Program-made: the position numbers and the translations under genes
From: Jatrophihabitans sp035642535
Lineage (GTDB): Bacteria > Actinomycetota > Actinomycetes > Mycobacteriales > Jatrophihabitantaceae
Length of the DNA: 64,000 nucleotides
Direction of reading: 5' to 3'
Assembly: GCA_035642535.1 (NCBI GenBank)
Contig: DASQSE010000154.1
Coordinates: 10,214-74,213 of the forward strand
Notes under the pieces: generated by a model
Seen by the model: the letters and a program-made list of their open reading frames with translations, nothing else
Databases searched by the model: none
Told to the model about the DNA's origin: nothing
Shown: positions 8,180 through 17,245 of the stretch, piece by piece
Position numbering within the stretch: position 1 is the first letter of the stretch
Layout: each line of letters opens with the position of its first letter

Positions 8180-8623
8180 ATGGCGGGCTCGATGACCGGC
8201 AGGTTTTCGCCGGGCACTGGCCGCGCCCGCTGCATGCCCCAAGACGACGCCGGCTTCACGCTCGCCGAGGTGATCGTCTCGATCACGATCTTCGTGATCA
8301 TGGCCACCTCGGCAAGCTACGCGATCTGGGGATTGATCAAGACCACTCGGGCCACACAGAACCGCGTGGTGGCCACGAACCTGGCGCGGCAGGAAGTCGA
8401 GCGGATGCGGCTGCAGGCCGGCACGGCGCGGCAGCTGGACTCGGCGCCGCAGACGGTGACCCTCAAGGGCCACACGTACACGGTGACTCCGACGATGACG
8501 CCCCCCGCGAACGATCCGACCAGCCCATGCGACACCGGGCAGTTCCGGAGCGTGACCGTGACCGTCGCGTGGTCGGGCAGCGGAGGCCAGACGGTGCGCC
8601 TCGACACGGAGCTGGCATGTTGA
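8180..8623 (+). CDS. Minor pilin, PilV-like
   Basis: A 147-residue prepilin-like protein. A hydrophilic leader of about 24 residues ends in DDAG before FTLAEVIVSITIFVIMATSASYAIW, matching the prepilin peptidase site and N-terminal helix. The remainder has the small beta-rich head typical of PilV/GspI-type minor pilins, which prime pilus assembly at the tip. Its last codons overlap the next gene by 7 bases. The PilV name rests on order and size, not on detailed similarity. Confidence 0.75.
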   Translation: MAGSMTGRFSPGTGRARCMPQDDAGFTLAEVIVSITIFVIMATSASYAIWGLIKTTRATQNRVVATNLARQEVERMRLQAGTARQLDSAPQTVTLKGHTYTVTPTMTPPANDPTSPCDTGQFRSVTVTVAWSGSGGQTVRLDTELAC

Positions 8624-9396
8624 CACGCGACCGCCTTCGCAAGCCACGGCGCGACGACGGCATCACGCTCACCGAACTGCTGGTCGCCATGGGCATCGCC
8701 ACGATTCTCGGCGCGATGGCGGTGGCGTTCTTCGTTGGCGCAAACCGATCCGGCCAGGTCACCGTTGCAACGAACCAGGGCGTCGGCGACGCCCGCGTCG
8801 CGCTCGACAACTGGACCTCGTTGATCCGGGTCGCCGGCTGGCTGGAACCCACGCCCAGCGCCCTCAACGACCGGTTCGAGGAGATCACGCCGACGAAGGT
8901 CGTGTTCTGGGCGTATCTCGAAGGCAAGCTCCCACCGGACCCGCCTAGCAAGGTCGCGTTGATGCTCACCGGGCAGGCCGACGGCACCGGCAGGCTCGTC
9001 CAGATCGTCTTCAAGCAAGGTGATCCCACCACTCCCGCATCGGTGCGCCAGGTCGGCCTCGACGTGGAGCAGACCGATGGCGCCTGGGTGTTCACACCCC
9101 ACAATCTCGACGGCGGCCTGGTCGACACGTCTCAGCCCCAGTGCATCGACGGTGCCACCGTCGTACCCGGCCTGTGCGCAAAAGCCCCCGACGGCGCGGG
9201 GATGCTCGACCCGACGGTCGGCGCGACCGGCCTGTCGGTCCACGCCGGTCCGCTGAGCGGCGACGGCAGCGCCGACGCGACCCTCAACCAGATTGGCCGC
9301 ATCGATATCGCATTCACTGCCGAGGATCCCGCCGCGCTGGCGTCGATGGACTACGCGTCATCAGCATCCGTCAACTCGGGGTTCCCGTCATCGTGA
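8617..9396 (+). CDS. Minor pilin, PilW-like
   Basis: A 259-residue protein with a short basic leader and the prepilin-type helix ITLTELLVAMGIATILGAMAVAFFVGA after the DDG cleavage site; Ile replaces the usual Phe at the first mature position. The large C-terminal part fits a PilW/GspJ-like minor pilin. The ATG at 8617 overlaps the preceding gene by 7 bases, and its TGA overlaps the next gene's GTG, so the minor pilins are translated as a coupled set. Confidence 0.72.
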   Translation: MLTRDRLRKPRRDDGITLTELLVAMGIATILGAMAVAFFVGANRSGQVTVATNQGVGDARVALDNWTSLIRVAGWLEPTPSALNDRFEEITPTKVVFWAYLEGKLPPDPPSKVALMLTGQADGTGRLVQIVFKQGDPTTPASVRQVGLDVEQTDGAWVFTPHNLDGGLVDTSQPQCIDGATVVPGLCAKAPDGAGMLDPTVGATGLSVHAGPLSGDGSADATLNQIGRIDIAFTAEDPAALASMDYASSASVNSGFPSS

Positions 9397-12080
9397 TCCG
9401 CCGATTCGCCCGCGACGACCGTGGTCAGAGCCTGATCTTCGTCATGTTCATCAGCGTCCTCACCATGCTGCTGATCGGGACCGCAACTACGGCTGTAGTC
9501 ACCCAGATCAAGCCGGCGCGCATCAGCCTCGACGACGCGGCGGCCTACGCCGCCGCTGAGGCCGGCATCGAGGACTTCGTCGCCTGGGCGAACGACACCA
9601 GCAACTGCCCGGCCGGGCTTACCTGCCCGAAGATGGCCACCGTCGCGCCGCACACGAAGACTGTCACCGGCGCCACGGGCGGCGGACAGACCGGCGAGTC
9701 GTTCACATGGTCGGTACTCAACCCGCAGGAAGCGCCTTCCGGGACCGTGCACATCAAGTCGGTCGGTCACGCGTACGCGGCCGCCAAGACACTCATCGCT
9801 GCGGTCGGTGCGACCCCGGCCTTCAACAATTTCGAGTACTACACGAAGTACGAGACCTATTCGTCCGACTTCGTCGACAGCTTCTACGGCAATAGGAACG
9901 TCGAGATCACCAACCCCACCGGGTCGTGGCTGAACGGCACCGGAGTGCTGCGGTGGAACGGCAGCTGCAACTCCAGCGATCCGAACAACCCGTCCACCTG
10001 CGTGCCGCGCGGGTCGTCATTGAGCCAGTGGAGCACCAACATCTGCGACGACCTGTACTACCCCAACGCCGACGGGCCGGGGCGGGGGACCGACGATGCC
10101 TGGTACAACACCAGCGGTCGCCGCAACCCCACCGGGACGCTGCTCGACACGGACAACTCGTTTGCCTTCTACACGGAAAGCGGAACGTACGGAAGCGCGA
10201 ACACCCCGGTAACACATACCGACGTCTGCGACAGCACGTTCGAGCCGAATATGGTGATGAACGGGCCCGTGTACAGCGAGGATGCCTACCTCATCGACCG
10301 CGGCGACGACACCGGCAGTTCGAAGAACAGCATGCCCGTCTTCAACAGCTACGCCTACTCGCTGTGGGACGGCTCGATCAACGGCTCCACGGCGACGCCA
10401 GGCCCGAACGGCGGCTACGACCGCAGATACCCAGGCACCGACGGGCAGATCTCCACCTCGATGAGCCCCACCCCCGTCTACACGACCAGAAGCCTGGATC
10501 TGCCACCTAACGCCGATGACTCGAAGACGCTGGCCTCCTGCGTTTACACCGGCCCGACGCGCATCCTGCTCCGGCAAAACATCGCATACATCACGAGCCC
10601 GGCAACGCCGGCTGGCGCGGGCCCCTGCTACGCCAGCACAGGTGACTTCGCCACGGCCACAGGTGGCGGCGTGGTAAACGCGGCGGTGCCGATCGACTCG
10701 TCGCTGATCTACGTACAGAACCCGGACACCAGCACGCATGCACCAGCGACTGTGGACAACCGCATTTTCGACCTCAAGACCAACCTGCCGCACGCCGACT
10801 CGGCGGGTGACACGCTCGCCAATAACGGGCTGGACGCCGCGACCTTCTCCGCGGTCAAGGCGGCCGTCGACGCGATTGTCAACAGCTCGGTGGCCGATGC
10901 CAACGTGCAGACGCGGCTATCCGGCGCAATCACGTACTCGATGGCACCGGCTGTCGTGGTCACCAGCGCACCGACGACCCTCGACACCGGTGACGTGAAG
11001 TACCTCGTCACCGCCGGCGGCAAGAGCTCGCAGACCAGTACGGTCGTGCCAGCGGCCGAGAGCGACCAGTTCTTCCAATCGGAGCAGGGCTCCGGATACC
11101 AGAAGAGCGACAGTTCCTGGACGGTCTCGATCACCCGATACTCGTGTCCGAGCGGTCCTTGCAGCGGGAAGAAACAGCCAGGCGTCACATCGCAGCAGAT
11201 GCTGGCCGCCGGCTCGGCCGCGACACGCACCACCTACACCGCTAACGCGGGGCAGGTGGATTCGACGGCGCGGTGGCCGTGGTTCGGAAAGCAGCCCGGA
11301 GATCCCGGCTATGACGCCGCGAAGACCTACACCGACCCTGACAACGACATCACCCCGTACTACGACGGCTGGGGCGATGCCTACATCGCGGGCACCCTGC
11401 ACGGCAACCTCACCGTGGTTGCCGAGCACGACATCGCGGTCACCAACAACACGACGTACAGCAACACCGACCTCGACACGACGACCGATGGGCTTGCGCT
11501 CATCGCCGACCACAACGTACGGGTCTACCGACCGATGACCTGCACGGACGATGGCGCGTCCGGCGCCACGTCCAAGGGCTGGTGCCCAAACGATCTGACC
11601 GGCGTCTACACCAAGACGCTGAGGTGGCCGCCCGCACAGATCCCCAACTACCCGACGAGCAAGTACATGCTTGACAGCGCCCCGTCGTTGCCGCTCACCG
11701 CACAGCAGAGCAACAAGGACGGGCAGATATACGCCACGATCTTCACGCTGGGCGGTAAGCCCGGCAACCGCACCAGGTCGACGGACGACGGAGGCAGTTT
11801 CCTCGTCGACAACTTCTACCGCGGCGATGTCGGCACCGGGCTGTCGCTCTACGGGGGGCTGTACCAGTACCACCGCGGGCCAACCAGCCTGCCCTATCAG
11901 AACCGTCCGTACCAGGGCTCGACGACGAAGATGCCCGGCGTGACGCTGACCTACAACTACGACAACATGCGCGCCGGCCGGACAGCCAACGGCGGGCTGC
12001 GCGTGCCGTGGCTGCCGCCGCCGTCGGGAGCCACATCCACCCGGACCTGGAACGTCGTCGCCCTGGCGACGGCATCGTGA
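9393..12080 (+). CDS. Large PilX-like pilus-associated protein, 895 residues
   Basis: The N-terminus MIRRFARDDRGQSLIFVMF leads into a hydrophobic helix (about 12-40) followed by AAAYAAAEAGIEDF, the PilX_N-like pattern of minor pilin proteins. No Phe-Thr-Leu cleavage site is present. The remaining roughly 850 residues are hydrophilic, rich in Thr, Asn, Gly, Tyr and Ser, with scattered cysteines (for example CNSSDPNNPSTC), as in extracellular surface or adhesin domains. The GTG start overlaps the preceding stop in a GTGA arrangement. Position and type suggest a pilus-tip protein occupying the place where PilX and PilY1 lie in other bacteria; that role is inference. Confidence 0.7.
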   Translation: MIRRFARDDRGQSLIFVMFISVLTMLLIGTATTAVVTQIKPARISLDDAAAYAAAEAGIEDFVAWANDTSNCPAGLTCPKMATVAPHTKTVTGATGGGQTGESFTWSVLNPQEAPSGTVHIKSVGHAYAAAKTLIAAVGATPAFNNFEYYTKYETYSSDFVDSFYGNRNVEITNPTGSWLNGTGVLRWNGSCNSSDPNNPSTCVPRGSSLSQWSTNICDDLYYPNADGPGRGTDDAWYNTSGRRNPTGTLLDTDNSFAFYTESGTYGSANTPVTHTDVCDSTFEPNMVMNGPVYSEDAYLIDRGDDTGSSKNSMPVFNSYAYSLWDGSINGSTATPGPNGGYDRRYPGTDGQISTSMSPTPVYTTRSLDLPPNADDSKTLASCVYTGPTRILLRQNIAYITSPATPAGAGPCYASTGDFATATGGGVVNAAVPIDSSLIYVQNPDTSTHAPATVDNRIFDLKTNLPHADSAGDTLANNGLDAATFSAVKAAVDAIVNSSVADANVQTRLSGAITYSMAPAVVVTSAPTTLDTGDVKYLVTAGGKSSQTSTVVPAAESDQFFQSEQGSGYQKSDSSWTVSITRYSCPSGPCSGKKQPGVTSQQMLAAGSAATRTTYTANAGQVDSTARWPWFGKQPGDPGYDAAKTYTDPDNDITPYYDGWGDAYIAGTLHGNLTVVAEHDIAVTNNTTYSNTDLDTTTDGLALIADHNVRVYRPMTCTDDGASGATSKGWCPNDLTGVYTKTLRWPPAQIPNYPTSKYMLDSAPSLPLTAQQSNKDGQIYATIFTLGGKPGNRTRSTDDGGSFLVDNFYRGDVGTGLSLYGGLYQYHRGPTSLPYQNRPYQGSTTKMPGVTLTYNYDNMRAGRTANGGLRVPWLPPPSGATSTRTWNVVALATAS

Positions 12081-12093
12081 CTTGGAGAGTCGA

Positions 12094-13176
12094 ATGAAGC
12101 ATCGGCAGATCGGCATCGGCAAGGCCGGGGTGCTCAATACCGACGGACACGCGATCGGCGTCGACATCGGTGCCACCGCCGTCCGCGCCGCGGTGCTCGC
12201 CCCTGGCACGCTGGACGGTCGGCCGTCCGTGACCGTACACGGGCTGGGCGCGGTCGAGTTGCCGGTCGGTGCGGTGGCCAACGGCGTCGTCAGCGACCAT
12301 GCCGCCGTGACGAACGCGTTGAAGGCGCTCTGGGAGCAGCACAAGTTTCAGTGCCGGAGCGTCATCCTCGGCATAACCAACCAGCAGGTCGTGGTGCGCG
12401 ACCTCACGCTGCCGAACCTGCCGCCGGAGCAGCTCGCCAAGGCGCTGCCGTTCCAGGCCCGCGAGGTCGTGCCGCTGCCCCTGGACCAGGCGCTTCTCGA
12501 CTTCACTCCGCTCGAAGTCTCGGACCCGATCGACGACACGGTCTCCGGTCTGCTCGTCGCGGCACCCCGCGCGCCGGTGCTGTCCGCGGTGCGGGCGGTC
12601 GAAGCCGCCGGGCTGCGAGTGGCGCGCGTCGACCTTTCGTCGTTCGCGCTGCTGCGCTCGATCGCGGACGAGCGTCTTACGGTCGAGGCCGTCATCGACA
12701 TCGGCGCCCATCTCACGAGCGTCGTCATCCACAACCAGGGCGTGCCGAAGGTGGTGCGCGCGGTGCAGCGGGGCGGCCACGAGATCACCGAACTACTGGT
12801 CGCCAAGGGTGGCCTGGACGAGGTCGCCGCCGAGGCGGCGAAACGTGCCGAGGGCCTCACCGGACGCGACTCGAAGATCGTAGAGATGGTCGGCCAGGGA
12901 GTCCGGCCGATGCTGGCCGAGATCCGCAGTTCGATCCAGTACTTCGGTTCAACCAACGCGGGTGCCCGGGTCGAGCGCATCTCGCTCACCGGCGGCGGGT
13001 CGGCGCTGCCCGGTCTCGCCGACCTGCTTGCGCAGCAGGTGGACGTGCCGACCAGCGTCGTTGCGCCGACCCAACACATCCGCAATCGGTGGACCTCCAC
13101 GACCGGGCGCGGCGGCTCGGACGAGTACGCCGCCACCGCCGTCTCGGTCGGACTCGCCATGGGAGCCGCAGCATGA
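12094..13176 (+). CDS. pilM: Type IV pilus biogenesis protein PilM
   Basis: A 360-residue actin-like cytoplasmic ATPase. Visible parts are the phosphate-1 motif IGVDIGATAVRAAVL (about 23), DIGAHLTSVVIH (about 205) and LTGGGSALPGL (about 300), as in the FtsA/PilM family. It links the cytoplasmic motor to PilN and PilO. The ATG at 12094 has GGAGAG at 12084-12089; an upstream TTG is less likely. It is coupled to pilN by an ATGA overlap. Confidence 0.9.
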   Translation: MKHRQIGIGKAGVLNTDGHAIGVDIGATAVRAAVLAPGTLDGRPSVTVHGLGAVELPVGAVANGVVSDHAAVTNALKALWEQHKFQCRSVILGITNQQVVVRDLTLPNLPPEQLAKALPFQAREVVPLPLDQALLDFTPLEVSDPIDDTVSGLLVAAPRAPVLSAVRAVEAAGLRVARVDLSSFALLRSIADERLTVEAVIDIGAHLTSVVIHNQGVPKVVRAVQRGGHEITELLVAKGGLDEVAAEAAKRAEGLTGRDSKIVEMVGQGVRPMLAEIRSSIQYFGSTNAGARVERISLTGGGSALPGLADLLAQQVDVPTSVVAPTQHIRNRWTSTTGRGGSDEYAATAVSVGLAMGAAA

Positions 13177-13886
13177 CCGCCATCACGAGTCCCCCCAAGA
13201 CGTTGTGGGCGACGATGCCCGGCTGGGGCATCGCCGCGAACCTGCTCCCGCCCGAGATCATCACCGCCCGCCGGGTGCGTGTGTTGCGCAAGACGGTCGC
13301 GATCGTCCTCGCCGCCGTCGTGTTGCTTTGCGCGTCCGGCTACGTATATGCCCGCTGGCAGTCGCACACCGCGTCCACCGCGCTTCGGAGCGAGCAGGCG
13401 CGCACTGCCGAACTGCAGCAGCAGGAGGGCAAGTACAACGACGTCGTGCAAATGGAGCGCTCGGTGGCGGGTGTGCAGGCGCAGATCGCGTCGCTGCTCG
13501 GCAACGACGTTGACGTACCGAGGTTGATCACGGCGATGCTGCGGCAGCTTCCGGCCGGCGCGACCGTTTCTCAGCTGGACGTGACGTTCGCTTCTGGGAC
13601 CTCGAGCACCTCGGGTTCGACCAGCACGAGCGATGGCTCCGTGCTCGACACGTCCGGTCTGCCGCATATCGGCACCGTCACGCTCACCGGCCAGGCGCGC
13701 AATATCGGCGACGTCGCGCGCTTCGCGACTAGCGTCGCCGGATTGCGCGGCGTAGTCGAGGCGTATCCGACCTCGCAGCAGAGCTCCGCCGACGGCGTGC
13801 AGTTCAACATCGCGCTCACGCTCACCGACCAGGTGCTCAGCCACCGCTACTCGGTGACGGGCATCTCGACCTCAGGAGGCAACTGA
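13173..13886 (+). CDS. pilN: Type IV pilus alignment protein PilN
   Basis: A 237-residue bitopic membrane protein. A cytoplasmic N-terminus containing NLLPPEIITARR, equivalent to the conserved INLLP motif that docks in PilM, precedes one membrane helix (about 45-65). A coiled-coil and a ferredoxin-like extracytoplasmic domain with a Ser/Thr-rich insert follow. It starts inside the pilM stop (ATGA) and overlaps pilO by one base. Confidence 0.88.
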   Translation: MTAITSPPKTLWATMPGWGIAANLLPPEIITARRVRVLRKTVAIVLAAVVLLCASGYVYARWQSHTASTALRSEQARTAELQQQEGKYNDVVQMERSVAGVQAQIASLLGNDVDVPRLITAMLRQLPAGATVSQLDVTFASGTSSTSGSTSTSDGSVLDTSGLPHIGTVTLTGQARNIGDVARFATSVAGLRGVVEAYPTSQQSSADGVQFNIALTLTDQVLSHRYSVTGISTSGGN

Positions 13887-14557
13887 TGGCACGCACGCGG
13901 GCCGAGAAGCTATGGATCGGTGGCGGATCGGCCGGCGCATTTATCGTCGCCGTCGCGGGATGGTTCCTCATCGTGCATCCAGAGCTTTCGAACACGTCCT
14001 CCCTGCACGGCCAGACGGACGAAACCCGAACGCAGAACGTCGCGTTACAGGGCAATATCACCCGACTGGAGCAGGAGAGCGCGAAGTTGCCTGAACTCAA
14101 GGCGTCACTGGCGAAGGCACAGGCGGCGCTGCCGGGCGACAACGGGTTGGCCACGTTCACCAGGCAGCTGCAGGCGGCTGTCGCGCGTACCCACGTCACG
14201 GTGTCTTCTATAACGGCCGGCACACCGTCTCCTGTGAACGCTGGGTCGAGCAGCGCGCCGACCGCCACGTCAGCGACCGAAGCCTCAACGACTGCAACAG
14301 CGTCGACCGGGACGTCTACGCCGAGTAGTCCGGCGAGCGCGTCCGCACCGGCCGCCACTCCCGTCGGGATCTACTCGATACCGGTAACCATCGCGATCTC
14401 CGGAGCGCCGGCAAACGAGCTGGCGTTCGTGAAGGCGGTACAGAACGGGGCGCGCGTCGCTCTGGTCACATCGACACAGATGACGGCGCGGTCCATCGGG
14501 GGAACGGCCGCCGGCCTGACGGTCCAGGTGCTGGTCTTCACCTCGCCCGGGGCGTGA
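13886..14557 (+). CDS. pilO: Type IV pilus alignment protein PilO
   Basis: A 223-residue single-pass membrane protein with a helix at about 11-30, a coiled-coil (ETRTQNVALQGNITRLEQES), then a Ser/Thr/Ala-rich linker (about 110-155) and a small C-terminal domain. Size, topology and position after pilN identify it. Last gene of the pilus cluster; no secretin gene follows, consistent with a single-membrane cell. Confidence 0.85.
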   Translation: MARTRAEKLWIGGGSAGAFIVAVAGWFLIVHPELSNTSSLHGQTDETRTQNVALQGNITRLEQESAKLPELKASLAKAQAALPGDNGLATFTRQLQAAVARTHVTVSSITAGTPSPVNAGSSSAPTATSATEASTTATASTGTSTPSSPASASAPAATPVGIYSIPVTIAISGAPANELAFVKAVQNGARVALVTSTQMTARSIGGTAAGLTVQVLVFTSPGA

Positions 14558-14624
14558 TATCTCAACCCGCATCTTTACCCTGCGTTCGCGGATCTATGAC
14601 CTCGACGCCGGCGGGCCACGCCCA

Positions 14625-15050
14625 CTAACCCGATATGTAGTGCTCCAGCTGGCCGCGATCCTTCTCCAGCTGCCGCATCCGGCTTGAGACGACGTCGCCG
14701 ATCGACACGATGCCGAGCAGCCGGCCTGCGTCGAGGACAGGCATGTGCCGGATCCGCCGCTCCGTCATCGTTTCGGCCACGCTGTCGACCGAGTCCTTGG
14801 GGGTGCAGGTGGCGACCACGCTGGTCATGATCTCTTCGACCGGGGCGTCCAGCTGCGCGGCGCCGCGCTCGGCGATGCGGCGCACGACGTCCCGCTCCGA
14901 GACGATGCCGACGACCCTGCCGGCATCGAGGACCACCAGCGCGCCGATGTTGTGCTCGGCGAGCGAGTGGAGCAGGGCGGTGACGGTCTCCCCGGGTGCG
15001 ATCGTGACGACATCGGCACCCTTATAACGCAGGATGTCGGAGATGCTCAC
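14625..15050 (-). CDS. CBS-domain pair protein
   Basis: A protein of 141 residues made almost entirely of two CBS domains (about 5-60 and 75-130), a module that binds adenine nucleotides or related ligands. Conserved GIVSERDVVRRI and GIVSIGDVVSSR stretches end the two domains. GTG at 15050 was preferred because AGAGAGG lies about eight bases upstream of it; a GTG at 15059 would sit directly on that sequence. It follows the GGDEF-EAL gene on the same strand with a 69-base gap, so it may be co-transcribed. Its ligand and target are unknown. Confidence 0.8.
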   Translation of the reverse strand: MSISDILRYKGADVVTIAPGETVTALLHSLAEHNIGALVVLDAGRVVGIVSERDVVRRIAERGAAQLDAPVEEIMTSVVATCTPKDSVDSVAETMTERRIRHMPVLDAGRLLGIVSIGDVVSSRMRQLEKDRGQLEHYISG

Positions 15051-15119
15051 AGCGTCCACCTCTCTGCGGGATTTGCTGAAAGCCTGCCGCAGTCGGGCCG
15101 GACGCGCCAGAACCCCCGG

Positions 15120-17159
15120 CTACGGCGCGATGCGCGCGCGCCTGGGAAGATGCGGCACCGCGGTCCCGCCGCGAACCCAATCCGTCGCCTGTGCGGCCGG
15201 CATCGGCGGGGCTACGTACCAGCCCTGCACGCCGTCGCAGCCCAGCGCGCTGAGCCGCTCCCACTCGTCCTTGGTCTCGACGCCCTCCGCGATCGCCGGC
15301 ACGCCGAGGGCGTGTGCGAGATCGACGACCGCGCGCACGATGCCCTCGGCCTCGCCGCCGTTGGACAGGCACGATACGAAAACGCGATCGATTTTGAGCT
15401 CGTCGACGGGCAGTGACTGGAGCCGCAGCAGCGACGAGTATCCGGTGCCGAAATCGTCCAGGCTGATGGTCACGCCCATCTCCCGCAGGTCGCGCAGGAC
15501 GGCGGTGGTTTCCTCGCCGTCCCTGGCCACGACGCGCTCGGTGATCTCGAGCTGGAGCATCCCGGGCGCGATCCGGTATCGCTCCAGGCCGTGCCGGAGG
15601 AGGCGGGTCAGCCGGTCGTCCGCGAGATCGCTGGGGCAGACGTTGACGGCGATGGGTACGTGCACGCCCATCTCGCGCCAGGTCACCATCTGCTCGAGCG
15701 CCAGCGTCACCACGCGCTCGGTGAGCAGCGGCATGATGCCCGAGCGCTCGGCGAGCGGGATGAACTCGTCAGGTGGCACCGGCCCGCGCTGCGGGTGCGA
15801 CCACCGGACCAGGGCCTCCACGCCCATCAGCGTCGAATCGGCGGTTCTGAGCTTCGGCTGGAAGTGCAGTTCGAGCGCGTTCTCGTCGATGGCCTGCCGC
15901 AGATCGCCGAGCAGGCTGAGCCGGTCGGGGGAGTTGCGGTCGCGCTCGATCGCGTAGCAGTCGATGCCGGCGTGCGTCTCCTTGGCCGAGTACATCGCGA
16001 CGTCGGCGCAGCGCAGCAGGGTGTCCCCGTCCTTGCCGTGGTAAGGGCAGATGGCGATCCCGATGGATATCTCGATATCGAGCGAGACCCCCTGGAGCTG
16101 GATCGGGTCGAACAGCGACGCGCGAATCCGCTCCGCGACCGAGCGCACCTCGGCTTCCTCGGCTTCTTGGACGATGACCGCGAACTCGTCACCGCCGAGC
16201 CGAGCCACCTCGTCGTCAGGACGGACCGCCGCGCGCAGCCGCTCGGCGAAACACATCAGCAGGTCGTCGCCGACGTGGTGGCCCAGCGTGTCGTTGATCT
16301 GCTTGAAGTCGTCCATGTCGATGAGCAGCAGCCCGAACGGCTTGCCGTCCCGACGATGCCTGGCCAGCGCCCGATCGATCGCGAAGCGCAGGCTGGCCCG
16401 ATTGGGCAGCCCGGTCAGCGCGTCGTGCGCCGCCTCGTGCTCGCGGACGAGCGACATCTGCGCCGTGTAGAAGAGCAGCAGCAGCGGGATCAGCAGCAGC
16501 GGAAGGAGCATCCAAGTCGTCTGTGCGACGACGACGACCAGCGGTGACAGGGCAAGGACGGCGAAGGTCATCGCGGTGTAGTGGGCGAAGTCGTCGGTCA
16601 GCACGTCGAGGAACGAGCCGGCCCAGGAGAGCACGCCGGCCACCAGCGCGAGGTTGACCGTGAAATAGACGACCCAGGCGCCCGCCATCCACGCCAGATC
16701 GGCGACGTCGAACGTCGTGAGCGGGTGGGCGATTGACGAATGCTGGTGGAACGCGAGCATGACCAGCGACGCCGAGGCGACGGATATCGCGTACTGCGCC
16801 GGGTTGAACAGCACCTTCCACCACGCCTTGCGGGCGCGCAGGTCCGCGGCGAGCGAGGCCACCGCGAGCATGATGATCGCCGGCCAGGGGCCCCAGAGGA
16901 ACAGGATCGCGCAGACGAACGCGGTCGACATGACCACGCCCTGCGGATCATGGCCGCGGCCCTGGACCAGGGGCAGCAGCTCCAGCACGACCAGGAGTAC
17001 GGCCGTCATCGCCAGCGGTGCGCCGAAGGCGGGGAACGGGGTCGCGGCGGTCTTGACAAGGCCGATCACGAACAGCGTCCAACCCAGAGCGACCGAGAAG
17101 TACCACACGGCGCTCGACAACGAGATGGTGCGAATTGAGAATTCGCCGGCCTTGGTCAA
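15120..17159 (-). CDS. Membrane-bound GGDEF-EAL protein (c-di-GMP cyclase and phosphodiesterase)
   Basis: A 679-residue protein. About eight hydrophobic segments fill residues 10-235, followed by a GGDEF domain (about 245-410) and an EAL domain (about 425-670). The cyclase signature RLGGDEF (about 318) is intact. In the EAL domain the key residues are present: VEALVRW, NVCPSDL, LEITER, DDFGTGYSSL, ELKIDR and AEGVET. Both activities are therefore possible. The TTG start is supported by GGAGGG about seven bases upstream. A FliA/WhiG-like promoter precedes it. Its location next to the pilus operon suggests it sets c-di-GMP for pilus control (inference). Confidence 0.92.
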   Translation of the reverse strand: MTKAGEFSIRTISLSSAVWYFSVALGWTLFVIGLVKTAATPFPAFGAPLAMTAVLLVVLELLPLVQGRGHDPQGVVMSTAFVCAILFLWGPWPAIIMLAVASLAADLRARKAWWKVLFNPAQYAISVASASLVMLAFHQHSSIAHPLTTFDVADLAWMAGAWVVYFTVNLALVAGVLSWAGSFLDVLTDDFAHYTAMTFAVLALSPLVVVVAQTTWMLLPLLLIPLLLLFYTAQMSLVREHEAAHDALTGLPNRASLRFAIDRALARHRRDGKPFGLLLIDMDDFKQINDTLGHHVGDDLLMCFAERLRAAVRPDDEVARLGGDEFAVIVQEAEEAEVRSVAERIRASLFDPIQLQGVSLDIEISIGIAICPYHGKDGDTLLRCADVAMYSAKETHAGIDCYAIERDRNSPDRLSLLGDLRQAIDENALELHFQPKLRTADSTLMGVEALVRWSHPQRGPVPPDEFIPLAERSGIMPLLTERVVTLALEQMVTWREMGVHVPIAVNVCPSDLADDRLTRLLRHGLERYRIAPGMLQLEITERVVARDGEETTAVLRDLREMGVTISLDDFGTGYSSLLRLQSLPVDELKIDRVFVSCLSNGGEAEGIVRAVVDLAHALGVPAIAEGVETKDEWERLSALGCDGVQGWYVAPPMPAAQATDWVRGGTAVPHLPRRARIAP

Positions 17160-17190
17160 AGGTCCCTCCGCGCAGAGTCGATCAGAGCAC

Positions 17191-17217
17191 TGATCGGCCG
17201 GGCGGAGGTGAGGTTAA
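17191..17217 (-). promoter_or_regulatory. FliA/WhiG-like promoter before the GGDEF-EAL gene
   Basis: On the minus strand TTAA (17217-17214) is followed after 15 bases by GCCGATCA (17198-17191); read as TAAC the spacing is 14. Seven of eight -10 positions match GCCGATAA. It lies about 30 bases upstream of the TTG start codon. Weaker than the two pil promoters at -35. Confidence 0.4.
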
Positions 17218-17245
17218 GCCGTCGAAGCTGCCCGATTCGCGAAGA

